A stretch of 63,183 nucleotides of DNA, from contig NZ_BCNQ01000016.1 in NCBI RefSeq assembly GCF_001515525.1, positions 1-63,183 on the forward strand, given 5' to 3'. The notes below the pieces were generated by a model, which was given only the letters and a program-made list of their open reading frames with translations, did not search any database and was not told the DNA's origin. The DNA is from Piscicoccus intestinalis NBRC 104926. GTDB lineage: Bacteria > Actinomycetota > Actinomycetes > Actinomycetales > Dermatophilaceae. Of this stretch, positions 44,246 through 52,579 are shown one piece after another (position 1 is the stretch's first letter; each line of letters begins with the position of its first letter). Both the position numbers and the translations under genes were made by a program.

Positions 44246-44899
44246 ATGTCCCGCATTCGACACACCCTTCGCGCCGCTCGGTCCGGCGCCCTGTCCGGAA
44301 CCCCGCGGCTGGCCGCGGTCGCCGGTGTCACCGTCGCCGCCGCCGCGCTGCTGGTGCCGACCGTGGCGGCGGCCTCGGCCCCCGCCTCCGCGCCGGCCGC
44401 CCCGACGGCGCAGACCTGCGACGGCCCGAAGCCCCAGGACCTCACCGGCAAGGGCCACCACGATCTGGGCCCCGGCCCGGCCGCCATCAACATCGACGAG
44501 CGCACAACCTCGAACAAGAACTACCGCGACACGCTGTGGACCGGTGACCACCTGCAGCTGACCGTGATGTCCATCAAGCGTCACGACGACATCGGCCTGG
44601 AGATGCACCCGCAGCTCGACCAGTTCCTGCGCATCGAGAGCGGCACCGGCGTCGTGAAGATGGGCGACGCCCAGCACAACCTCACCTACACGCGGCGGGT
44701 CGACAAGCACTCGGCGATCTTCGTGCCCGCCGGCACGTGGCACGACGTCGTCAACACCGGCCGGTCGTCGCTGAAGCTCTACTCGATCTACGCGGCGCCG
44801 AACCACCCGCGCAACACGGTGCACCGCACGAAGAAGGACGCCGCCAACGACCCGCTCGAGAAGAAGAAGTGCCCGCAGGACGTGGAGGCGTCGAACTAG
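44246..44899 (+). CDS. Secreted cupin-domain protein
   Basis: A 217-residue exported protein. The signal peptide includes TPRLAAVAGVTVAAAALLVP, cleaved near VAAASAPASA. The mature part has a single cupin: RDTLWTGDHLQLTVMSIKRH, DDIGLEMHPQLDQFLRIESG and SAIFVPAGTWHDVVNTGRSS, with G-x(3)-H-x(3,4)-E-like and G-x(5)-P-x-G-x(2)-H motifs supplying metal ligands (His in MHPQ, His in WHDV). Cytoplasmic relatives (mannose-6-phosphate isomerase-like cupins) often read NHPRNTVHRTKKDA as here; secreted versions are less common. GAGGAG precedes ATG 44246. 44047-44245 holds TTCTCTTACACGGTTCTTGC, perhaps promoter; 44900-45167 shows nothing clear. Confidence 0.85.
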   Translation: MSRIRHTLRAARSGALSGTPRLAAVAGVTVAAAALLVPTVAAASAPASAPAAPTAQTCDGPKPQDLTGKGHHDLGPGPAAINIDERTTSNKNYRDTLWTGDHLQLTVMSIKRHDDIGLEMHPQLDQFLRIESGTGVVKMGDAQHNLTYTRRVDKHSAIFVPAGTWHDVVNTGRSSLKLYSIYAAPNHPRNTVHRTKKDAANDPLEKKKCPQDVEASN

Positions 44900-45167
44900 G
44901 GCCGCTCCGGGAGGCGGGGTCACGGTCGTCTCGCGCCGTGAGGGCCCCGTCTCGGGGTGTGGGACGGGACCGGTCGGCTGCCACGGAGCCGGCTCCGCGG
45001 AGTCGGTTCGGCGGCAACCGGCCGGTCCAGTCGGTTGGCACAGGCTCCCGTGCGGAAAGTGGGCGGCGCCTGAGCGGGTCGCGACCTGACGTCCCGGGTC
45101 CGTACGCTCGGGGGAGCGGGCCGATCCAGCCGGGGACCGGGTCGTGCGAACCTCCCGGGAGACAGCG

Positions 45168-45701
45168 ATGAGCGAGCCGAGCGACGCCCCGCAGCGCGAG
45201 GCGCAAGTCGCTGCCGGCCGGGACCCGTTCAACCCCGAGGGCCTCACGTGGCGCCGGGTGTCGCCCAAGCTCGCCGTGCTGCAGCTGCTGACGCACGGGA
45301 TCACCGTCGCGGCGCTGCTGCTGCCGGCGGTGGCGGTCCCGCTCGTCGTCGGATTCGACTGGCTGTGGGCCGTTCCCGCCGTCGTGGCGCTCGTCGGGGC
45401 CGTCGTGCTGGCGCTCATCCCGCGCCGGGTGCGGGCCTGGGGGTACGCCGAGGAGGCCGACGACCTCGTCATCACGCGCGGCATCATGTTCAAGACCCTC
45501 GTCGTCGTGCCTTACGGCCGCATGCAGTACGTCGACGTGCAGGCCGGTCCGCTGGAGCGGGCCTTCGGGCTCGCCACCGTGCAGCTGCACACCGCCTCGC
45601 CGGGCACCGACGCGGGCATCCCGGGGCTGGTGGCGGCGGAGGCGGCCCGGCTCCGCGAGCGGCTCGCCTCCCGCGGCGAATCGCGATTGGCCGGGCTGTG
45701 A
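45168..45701 (+). CDS. PH domain-containing membrane protein (YdbS-like)
   Basis: A 177-residue protein with a short polar N-tail and two membrane helices (VLQLLTHGITVAALLLPAVA, WLWAVPAVVALVGAVVLALI), followed by a bacterial PH-like bPH_2 domain: VRAWGYAEEADDLVITRGIM, LVVVPYGRMQYVDVQAGPLE, RAFGLATVQLHTASPGTDAG. GGGAG precedes ATG 45168 (an in-frame GTG upstream is less likely). The stop overlaps the GTG start of the longer PH protein, the usual YdbS-YdbT pair in Gram-positives. In Bacillus the pair contributes to resistance to certain bacteriocins; here function is inferred only from architecture. Confidence 0.88.
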   Translation: MSEPSDAPQREAQVAAGRDPFNPEGLTWRRVSPKLAVLQLLTHGITVAALLLPAVAVPLVVGFDWLWAVPAVVALVGAVVLALIPRRVRAWGYAEEADDLVITRGIMFKTLVVVPYGRMQYVDVQAGPLERAFGLATVQLHTASPGTDAGIPGLVAAEAARLRERLASRGESRLAGL

Positions 45702-47266
45702 CCTCGCCCCCCGAGGGCGCGCCCGACCCGTCGCGGCCGAACCGCGAGCCCGACGGCCCCCACGATCCCGACCCCGACGCGCCCGGCGACGCCCACCAGC
45801 CGACAGGCACCGACGTGCCCGGCGAGGTCGACCGGGCCCTGCCGGGGCGGTCGGACTCCCAGGGTTGGCGCCGGTTGCACAAGGCCACCCCGCTGCTGCG
45901 GGGCTGGCAGGTGGTGGCGATCGTCGTCGTCTTCGTGTGGCAGCAGGCGCTGCAGTGGCTCCCGGATCGCGGGCAGATCCCCGGCTGGCCGGACGACGCG
46001 GCCACCACCGTGTTCGTGGTCGGCGGGCTCGCCGCGGTGTTCCTCGGGGCCGTCGTGCTGTGGGCGGTGCTGTCGTGGCGCGCCACCCGCTACCGGGTCA
46101 CCCGCGACGTGCTGCACCTGCACAGTGGCGTGCTGTTCCGGCAGCAACGCCAGGTGCGGCTCGACCGGCTGCAGGCCATCGACGTGGTCCAGCCGCTGGT
46201 CGCACGCCTGTTCGGGCTCGCCGAACTCAAGCTCGAGGTCGCCGGCGGCAGCGGCTCGGACGCGCGCCTGGCCTACCTGCGGCTCCCGGAGGCCGAGCAG
46301 GTGCGCGCCGCGCTGCTGGCCCACGCCGCGGGCGTGCGGTACGAGGGGGAGCGCGCCCCCGAGGCGCCGGAGCGAACGCTGGTGACGCTGCCGCTGGAGC
46401 GGCTGCTCGAATCGCTGGCCCGGTCCGCCGGTGCGGTCGTGTTCGCGGTGTTCGTCGTCGCGATCCTCGTGCTCAGCGTGCTCGGATACTGGTGGGCCTC
46501 ACTGACGCTGCTCCCGACGGCGCTGGCCGCGGTCGGCGCGGTGTGGGTGGCCGTCTCCGGCTCCTACGGGTTCCGGGTCGCGGCCTCGCCGGACGGCCTG
46601 CGGGTGCGTCGCGGGCTGCTCGAGACCCGCGCGCAGACCGTGCCACCGGGCCGGGTGCAGGCGGTCAGTCTCACGCAGCCGCTGCTGTGGCGCGGGCGGG
46701 ACTGGTGGCGGCTCCAGGTCAACGTGGCCGGGTACGCCGGCGACGAGGCCAAGGCCCAATCCGGGCTGCTCATGCCGGTCGCCACCCGCCACGAGGCGCT
46801 GCTGCTGCTGGCCCAGGTGTTTCCGGACGTCTTTCGCCCGCGCCTGGCCGATCTCATCGCCGCCGGCCTCACCGGGATGTCGGACCGGGGCCGCGATCCC
46901 GGTGGCGCGGGCTACCTGTGCGCGCCGCCGGCCGCCTGGCTGCTCGACCCGATCGGCTGGCGTCGCCTCGGGGTGGCCGTCGACGAGCGCGCGCTGATCA
47001 TCCGGTCGCGGAGGCTGACCCGGCAGCTGGTGCTCGTGCCGCACGAGCGCACCCAGTCCCTGGCCATCAGCCGCGGGCCGCTGCAGCGCCGGCTCGGTCT
47101 CGCCGACTTCCGGGTGCACTCGACGCCTGGCCCGGTGTCGCCGCGCGCCAAGCACCTGCGGCAGGGGCAGGCCGGTGAATTGCTCGCCGAACAGGCCCGG
47201 CGCGCCCGGGCGGCCCGCGCCGGCAGCGGCCCCGAACGCTGGCTGGAGACCGAGCCGCCCGCCTAA
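45698..47266 (+). CDS. PH domain-containing membrane protein (YdbT-like)
   Basis: A 522-residue protein from GTG 45698, overlapping the preceding stop by four bases. After a Pro/Asp-rich tail of about 65 residues it has helices at about 75-95 and 108-128, then three bPH_2 repeats: YRVTRDVLHLHSGVLFRQQR, QVRLDRLQAIDVVQPLVARL; a second helix pair near 245-290 with FRVAASPDGLRVRRGLLETR; and VDERALIIRSRRLTRQLVLV, PHERTQSLAISRGPLQRRLG at the end. This is the YdbT arrangement. It probably forms a complex with the preceding protein in the cytoplasmic membrane. Confidence 0.88.
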   Translation: MTSPPEGAPDPSRPNREPDGPHDPDPDAPGDAHQPTGTDVPGEVDRALPGRSDSQGWRRLHKATPLLRGWQVVAIVVVFVWQQALQWLPDRGQIPGWPDDAATTVFVVGGLAAVFLGAVVLWAVLSWRATRYRVTRDVLHLHSGVLFRQQRQVRLDRLQAIDVVQPLVARLFGLAELKLEVAGGSGSDARLAYLRLPEAEQVRAALLAHAAGVRYEGERAPEAPERTLVTLPLERLLESLARSAGAVVFAVFVVAILVLSVLGYWWASLTLLPTALAAVGAVWVAVSGSYGFRVAASPDGLRVRRGLLETRAQTVPPGRVQAVSLTQPLLWRGRDWWRLQVNVAGYAGDEAKAQSGLLMPVATRHEALLLLAQVFPDVFRPRLADLIAAGLTGMSDRGRDPGGAGYLCAPPAAWLLDPIGWRRLGVAVDERALIIRSRRLTRQLVLVPHERTQSLAISRGPLQRRLGLADFRVHSTPGPVSPRAKHLRQGQAGELLAEQARRARAARAGSGPERWLETEPPA

Positions 47267-47386
47267 CCCGCCGATCACCGCCGGGCCCAACGAAGTTCGC
47301 CGGAGCCCACGAATTCGGCTGGCACACTTGGGCGCCCGTTCTCGCGTCCGGATGCGCCGCGCGCGGCGGCTCCTATCATCGACAGC

Positions 47387-48060
47387 ATGCGGATCCTCCT
47401 CATCGAGGATGAGCTCCCGCTGGCCAAGGCCGTGTCGAGGTATCTGCAGGGGCAGGGGCACACGGTGCTCGCGGTGCTCGACGGAGTCGATGGGCTGCAC
47501 GAGGCGATCGAGAGCGAGCCGGACCTCGTGCTGCTCGACCTCACGCTGCCCGGGCTCGACGGGCTCGAGGTGCTGCGCGGGATCCGGCGCCGCACCCTGT
47601 CGCTACGGTCATCGTCATGACCGCCCGCGCCAGCGTCGACCAGCGGGTCACCGGCCTCGACCTGGGCGCCGACGACTACATCGTCAAGCCGTTCGCCCTC
47701 GCCGAGCTCGGCGCCCGGGTAGGCAGCCGGCTGCGCAGCCGCGACCAGCCGTCCGCCACGAGGATCGAACTGCACGGCCTGGACATCGATCTGACCTCCC
47801 GCGAGGTGCGCCGCGGCGGCGAACCGATCCACCTGACGGCCCGGAAGTTCGCACTGCTCGTGCACCTGGCCCGCCACCCCGGGCAGGTGCTGACCCGCGA
47901 GCAGCTGTTCAACGCCGTCTGGGACTTCACCCACGACCCCGAGTCGCGGGTGCTGGAGGTCTACATCGGCTACCTGCGGCGCAAGCTGTGCGCCGCTGGG
48001 CAAGACGACCTCATCGAGACCGTGCGCCAGGTCGGCTACCGGCTGCGGGACCGGCGGTGA
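47387..48060 (+). pseudogene. OmpR-type response regulator, frameshifted
   Basis: The receiver starts MRILLIEDELPLAKAVSRYL and has LVLLDLTLPGLDGLEVLRGI with phosphoacceptor Asp at about 51. At about 47605 one C appears lost (TCGCTACGGTC), ending the frame at 47620. The other frame resumes MTARASVDQRVTGLDLGADD, YIVKPFALAELGARVGSRLR and a complete winged helix (LTARKFALLVHLARHPGQVL, SRVLEVYIGYLRRKL) to TGA 48060. Inserting one base gives PVIVMTARA, exactly as in family members, and a protein of about 225 residues. It lies three bases before the histidine kinase gene, which is also frameshifted. I read both as sequence errors or very recent mutations. Confidence 0.83.
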
Positions 48061-48063
48061 GTC

Positions 48064-49775
48064 ATGCGACGCCTCACGCTGCCCGCCCGGCTGGCCCTGC
48101 TCTCGATGCTCGTCGTCGCGATCGCGGTCAGCGCTGCGCTCTACGCGGCCTGGCGCACCACCGACTCCCGACTCACCGCCGAGATCGACTCCGACCTGAG
48201 CACCCAACTGCGCGAATGGGATCGGCTCGCCGCGCAGGACGCCCCGCGAGACGCCGACTCCCTCGCCCGGACCGCCCGCGCCTGGGTGCGTGAGCAGCAG
48301 GATCACCCCTCCCGGCAGGTGCAGGCGGTCATCGTCACGGGTCCCGGCGGAGCCGGCGCAGCGACCGCCGGCTCGCCGGGTTCGCCGGGCTCGCCAGGCT
48401 CGGCGGGCCCGCCTGGCTTGGTGATCGGCAACCGGGCGTGGGACCAGACGGCCCGGGGCGCCGACACCGCGCCGCTGCTCGGCGATCCCGGCCCGCGCGA
48501 CGTGCGCCTGGCCAACGGCTCGGACTACCGGGTGGTGGCCCGTCCGGTCGACGCGGCGGCCGGACAGCTTGGGCAGGTCGTCGTCGCCGATCCGATCGAC
48601 GAGATCGCCACGGCCCGAGGCCAACTGGCCCGCGACACCGCGCTCATCGGCGCGCTGGCCATGGCCCTGGCGGCCCTGCTGGTCGGAGGCGGTTCGGCCC
48701 TGATCACCCGCCAGCTGCGTCGTCTCGGCCAGGTCGCCGCCGCCGCCGGAGACGGTGACCTGCGCGTGCGCGCCGGGCAGCTGCACGGATCGCCGGAGGT
48801 GCGCGACCTGGCGCGGGTGTTCGACGACAGCCTCGACCGCATCGAGGGCACGCTGGCCGCGCAGCGCGCCTTCGTCGCCGACGCCTCCCACGAACTGCGC
48901 ACGCCGCTGGCCGTCATCCTGCGCAGGCCGAGCTCATCGGCGCCGAAACCGACGCGGCCCGGCGCGAGGAGGACGTCGAGGACCTGCTCCGCCAGACCGA
49001 CGCGACGCGACGCCTCGTCGACGACCTGCTGACGATCGCCACCGGCGACGCGGCCCCCGCCTCCCTCATCGTGCCCCGCGACATCGACCTGGCCGACCAC
49101 GTGGCGGATCTGCGCCGCGACCTGCCGCTGCTCGGCGAGCGCCGATTCGAGGTGCACACCGTGCCCGGAACGCTGCGCGCCGACCCCGACCGCATCGACC
49201 AGATCGTGCGCAACCTCGTCGCCAACGCCGTCGCGCACACCCCGCGTGACGGGCTCGTGCAGGTGCGCTTCGAGGCCGCCGACGTGCCGGGACGGTTGCG
49301 GATCGTGGTGCGCGACAACGGAACCGGCATGTCGCCGGAGGTTGCGGCGCAGGCTTTCGAGCGCTTCGCCCGAGGCCGGCCGCGGCGCGAGCCCGAGTCG
49401 CGCGTTGGCCACTCGGGGACGGCCGGACCGGGGGGCGTCGGGTCGGAGCCGGCGGGGTCGGAGTCGGCCGGGTCGGGCGTCGCTGTCGGCGGCAGCGCCG
49501 GGCTCGGGCTGCCGCTGGTGCGCACGCTCGCGCGGGCCCACGGCGGCACGGCCACGCTGCGGTCGGCCCTGGGTGAGGGCACGACGGTCGTCGTCGAGCT
49601 GCCGGGGTACCGATCCCCGGGGCCGGGCGGTGAAGCCGCCGACGAGGCCGCGGCGGAAGCCGGCGACGAGCCCACCGAGGAGCCCACCGAGGAGCCCACC
49701 GTCGAGCCCACCGTCGAGCCCACCGGCGAAGCGCGGCCGGGCGCCGCCGCGACGACCCCCGGCGACCGCACGTAA
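48064..49775 (+). pseudogene. Sensor histidine kinase, frameshifted
   Basis: The first frame has helix LALLSMLVVAIAVSAALYAA, an extracytoplasmic loop (about 32-190), a second helix (ALIGALAMALAALLVGGGSA), HAMP-like linker and H-box FVADASHELRTPLAVIL (His at about 276). Near 48920-48925 a base is missing. The other frame gives QAELIGAETDAARREEDVED, then RIDQIVRNLVANAVAHTPRD (N-box), IVVRDNGTGMSPEVAAQAFE (G1) and AGLGLPLVRTLARAHGG (G2), ending at 49775. The loop carries a collagen-like AGSPGSPGSPGSAGPPG tract and the C-terminus an EEPTEEPTVEPTVEPT repeat. It pairs with the preceding response regulator; the signal is unknown. Confidence 0.83.
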
Positions 49776-49925
49776 GCTGACGCGGGGCTTCGAGGCGGTT
49801 CGACCGCTTCGGGACGACAACGACGCCGCAACCCCACGTCGTCGTCGCGACCCGCCGGGCATGCCCGATCGGGCGGCCGCAGGCGCGGCGACCACCCCGT
49901 CTCCCTGTCGATAGGAGCCCGTGTC

Positions 49926-51665
49926 ATGGCAGCCAAGACCGTCGCCGACCAACTCGTCGAATTCCTCACCCGCCTCGGCGTCGAGCGCATCTACGGCCTC
50001 GTCGGCGACAGCCTCAACCCCGTCTCCGACGCGCTGCGCCGGCAGAAGGCGATCGAGTGGGTCGACGTGCACAACGAGGAGGCCGCGGCGTTCGCGGCCG
50101 CCGCCGAGGCCCGCCTCACCGGCAAGCTCGCCGTGTGCGCGGGCTCGTGCGGCCCCGGCAACACCCACCTCATCCAGGGCCTGTACGACGCGAACCGCAG
50201 CGGCTCGCCGGTACTGGCGATCGCCTCGCACATCCCCTCGGGGCAGATCGGCACGTCGTTCTTCCAGGAGACCCACCCCGAGCAGCTGTTCACCGAGGCC
50301 AGCCACTACTGCGAGATGGCCAACTCGCCGCGGCAGGCGGCGCGCATCCTGCACAACGCGGTGCAGACCGCGATCTCCGCGCGCGGAGTCGGGGTGCTCG
50401 TGCTCCCCGGCGACATCGCCTCCGCCGAGGCCGTCGACGCGCCCGCCCTGGGCGCGGTCTCGACGCTGCCTCCGGTGCACGTTCCGCAGCCGCAGGTCGT
50501 CGACGAGCTCGCCGAGCGGATCAACGCCGCGGGCAAGGTCACGCTGTTCGTCGGGGCCGGTGTGCGCGGGGCGCACGAGCAGGTCATGGCGCTGGCGCAG
50601 AAGGTCAAGTCGCCGGTCGGGCACGCCCTCGGCGGCAAGGAGTGGATCCAGTACGACAACCCGTACGAGGTCGGCATGAGCGGCCTGCTCGGGTACGGCG
50701 CGGCGTTCGACGCCTGCCACGACGCCGACCTGCTGTTGCTGCTCGGCACCGACTTCCCGTACGACCAGTTCTTGCCCGAGAAGGTGCAGATCGTGCAGGT
50801 CGACCGGTACGGCCACCGGCTCGGGCGGCGCGCCAAGCTCGACCTGGCGATCGAGGGCGATGTCGCGGCGACGATCGACGCGCTGCTGCCCAAGCTCACC
50901 GAAAAGACCGACCGCGCCTTTCTCGACAAGATGCTCGACGAGCACTGCAAGAAGCTCGAGAAGGTCGTCGACGCGTACACGAAGAACGTCGAGAAGCACA
51001 CCCCGATCCACCCCGAGTACGTCGCCTCGGTGCTCGACCACCTCGCCGACGACGACGCGGTCTTCACGGTCGACACCGGCATGTGCAATGTGTGGGCCGC
51101 GCGGTACATCACGCCCAACGGCCGGCGGCGCGTCATCGGCTCGTGGCACCACGGCACGATGGCCAACGCGCTGCCGCACGCCATCGGGGCCTCGTGCGCC
51201 TACCCCGACCGGCAGGTCATCTCGATGTCCGGAGACGGTGGGCTCGCCATGCTCATGGGCGAGCTGCTCACGGTCGTCGAGCACAAGCTCAACACCAAGA
51301 TCGTGCTGTTCAACAACTCGACGCTGGGCATGGTGCGCCTGGAGATGCTCGTCGACGCGATGCCCGCCTGGGGCACCGACCGACCGTCGACCGACTACGC
51401 GGCGATCGCCCAGGCCGTCGGCATCGGCTCGGTGCGCATCACCGACCCCGCGACGCTGCCCGACCAGCTGCGCGACGCGCTCGCGGCCGACGGCCCGATG
51501 CTCATCGACATCGTCACCGACCCCGACGCCCTGTCGATCCCGCCGCACATCACCGGCGCCCAGCTCCAGGGCTTCGCGATGGCCGCCACCCGCGTCGTCC
51601 TCGACGGCGGCGTCGGCGACATGATCAAGCTCGCCCGCTCCAACCTCCGCAACATCCCCCGCTGA
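49926..51665 (+). CDS. poxB: Pyruvate dehydrogenase (quinone)/pyruvate oxidase, PoxB type
   Basis: A 579-residue thiamine diphosphate enzyme. Start MAAKTVADQLVEFLTRLGVE, with the cofactor-activating Glu at 51 in VDVHNEEAAAFAAAAEARL, then FFQETHPEQLFTEASHYCEM (PoxB-typical), the central FAD-type domain with GLLGYGAAFDACHDADLLLL and LGTDFPYDQFLPEKVQIVQV, and the ThDP motif SGDGGLAMLMGELLTVVEHK to LFNNSTLGMVRLEM. PoxB oxidises pyruvate to acetate and CO2, passing electrons to quinone at the membrane; the C-terminal 20 residues (DMIKLARSNLRNIPR) match the lipid-binding peptide. GGAGCC lies before the ATG. A 32-bp-arm palindrome follows the stop. Confidence 0.94.
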   Translation: MAAKTVADQLVEFLTRLGVERIYGLVGDSLNPVSDALRRQKAIEWVDVHNEEAAAFAAAAEARLTGKLAVCAGSCGPGNTHLIQGLYDANRSGSPVLAIASHIPSGQIGTSFFQETHPEQLFTEASHYCEMANSPRQAARILHNAVQTAISARGVGVLVLPGDIASAEAVDAPALGAVSTLPPVHVPQPQVVDELAERINAAGKVTLFVGAGVRGAHEQVMALAQKVKSPVGHALGGKEWIQYDNPYEVGMSGLLGYGAAFDACHDADLLLLLGTDFPYDQFLPEKVQIVQVDRYGHRLGRRAKLDLAIEGDVAATIDALLPKLTEKTDRAFLDKMLDEHCKKLEKVVDAYTKNVEKHTPIHPEYVASVLDHLADDDAVFTVDTGMCNVWAARYITPNGRRRVIGSWHHGTMANALPHAIGASCAYPDRQVISMSGDGGLAMLMGELLTVVEHKLNTKIVLFNNSTLGMVRLEMLVDAMPAWGTDRPSTDYAAIAQAVGIGSVRITDPATLPDQLRDALAADGPMLIDIVTDPDALSIPPHITGAQLQGFAMAATRVVLDGGVGDMIKLARSNLRNIPR

Positions 51666-51683
51666 CCAGGTGCCCCCTCCCAT

Positions 51684-51761
51684 CCGGCCGAAGGCTGCCC
51701 TTTCGGTCGGGGGCTAGGGCTCTAGTACGAGCCCTCGACCGAAAGGGCAGCCTTCGGCCGG
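51684..51761. terminator. Palindrome with 32-bp arms (bidirectional terminator or repeat element)
   Basis: Arm 1 (51684-51715, starting CCGGCCGAAGGCTGCCC) pairs with arm 2 (51730-51761) with a single G-T wobble; the loop is 14 bases and itself holds CTCTAGTACGAG-like symmetry. It starts 19 bases after the poxB stop. A solo arm occurs at 16846. Directly after it, two 16-bp units GGAGGAGTCGGCCAGA (51762-51793) run up to the ribosome site of the lipase gene. Confidence 0.75.
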
Positions 51762-51808
51762 GGAGGAGTCGGCCAGAGGAGGAGTCGGCCAGGGGAGGAG
51801 GGGCAGCG

Positions 51809-52489
51809 GTGACGCCGGTGTTACTCCTGCACGGGACGAACGACACCGGGGCCGCGTTGCGCCCGCTCGGGGATGCCCTGGCGGCGGCCGGGCACACCGT
51901 GTCGTACGTCGACTACGGGCGGCACCGCGCCAGCCTGCGGGGGCTGGTCGCCGGAGGCGGTGGGCTCGCCCCGCTGGCGGCCTCCACCGCCGAGGTCGTC
52001 GCCGCCCTCGACGCGCTGACCCCAGCCGGCCCGACCGGCCGCGTCGACATCGTCGGGCACTCCCAGGGTGGGCTGCACGCGTTCGCCGCGGCCCGCGCCC
52101 GGCCCGGCGCGGTGCGCACCCTCGTCACGCTCGAGGCGCCGCTGTGGGGAGCCCGACCGCTGGGCCGCTGGTCGCCGCTGCTGCACGCGCGCGGGCCGGC
52201 TCGGGCTCTCGACCTGCTGTTGGGCCCCTCCGCGCGGGGCATGGTGCCGGCCGACCGGGCCGACCGGGCCGACGACCGGGCCGGCTGGACGCCGCGCCCG
52301 ATCCCGGGCGTACGCCACCTGACGATCGTCGGCGACGACCGGATGCTCGCCCCGCCTCCGGGCGCGGACGAGGCGGGCCTGGGCGTCGTGCGCCTGGCCG
52401 AGCGGCACCCCGGCCGCCGCGTGCGTCACGACCACCTGCCCGCCGACGAGGCCGTCATCGCGCTCGTCCTCGACGCCCTTGCGCCGTGA
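51809..52489 (+). CDS. Alpha/beta hydrolase (secreted-lipase-like fold, no signal peptide)
   Basis: A 226-residue hydrolase. VTPVLLLHGTNDTGAALRPL contains the HG oxyanion motif, RVDIVGHSQGGLHAFAAARA gives the nucleophile Ser (G-H-S-Q-G), and HLTIVGDDRMLAPPPGADEA plus VRHDHLPADEAVIALVLDAL supply Asp and His. The pattern is that of EstA/lipase class 2 proteins (PF01674-like), which usually are exported; no signal peptide is present here. It acts on esters, identity unknown. GTG 51809 follows AGGGGAGGAGGGG. It converges on the large membrane hydrolase gene. Confidence 0.82.
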   Translation: MTPVLLLHGTNDTGAALRPLGDALAAAGHTVSYVDYGRHRASLRGLVAGGGGLAPLAASTAEVVAALDALTPAGPTGRVDIVGHSQGGLHAFAAARARPGAVRTLVTLEAPLWGARPLGRWSPLLHARGPARALDLLLGPSARGMVPADRADRADDRAGWTPRPIPGVRHLTIVGDDRMLAPPPGADEAGLGVVRLAERHPGRRVRHDHLPADEAVIALVLDALAP

Positions 52490-52579
52490 CCCGTCGGCTC
52501 GCCCACGCCGAATCCGCGTCGAAGGCCCGCCGCCGCAGATGCCCCAGAGGCCCCCGGTGTCTCGGACGCCCCGGATGTC

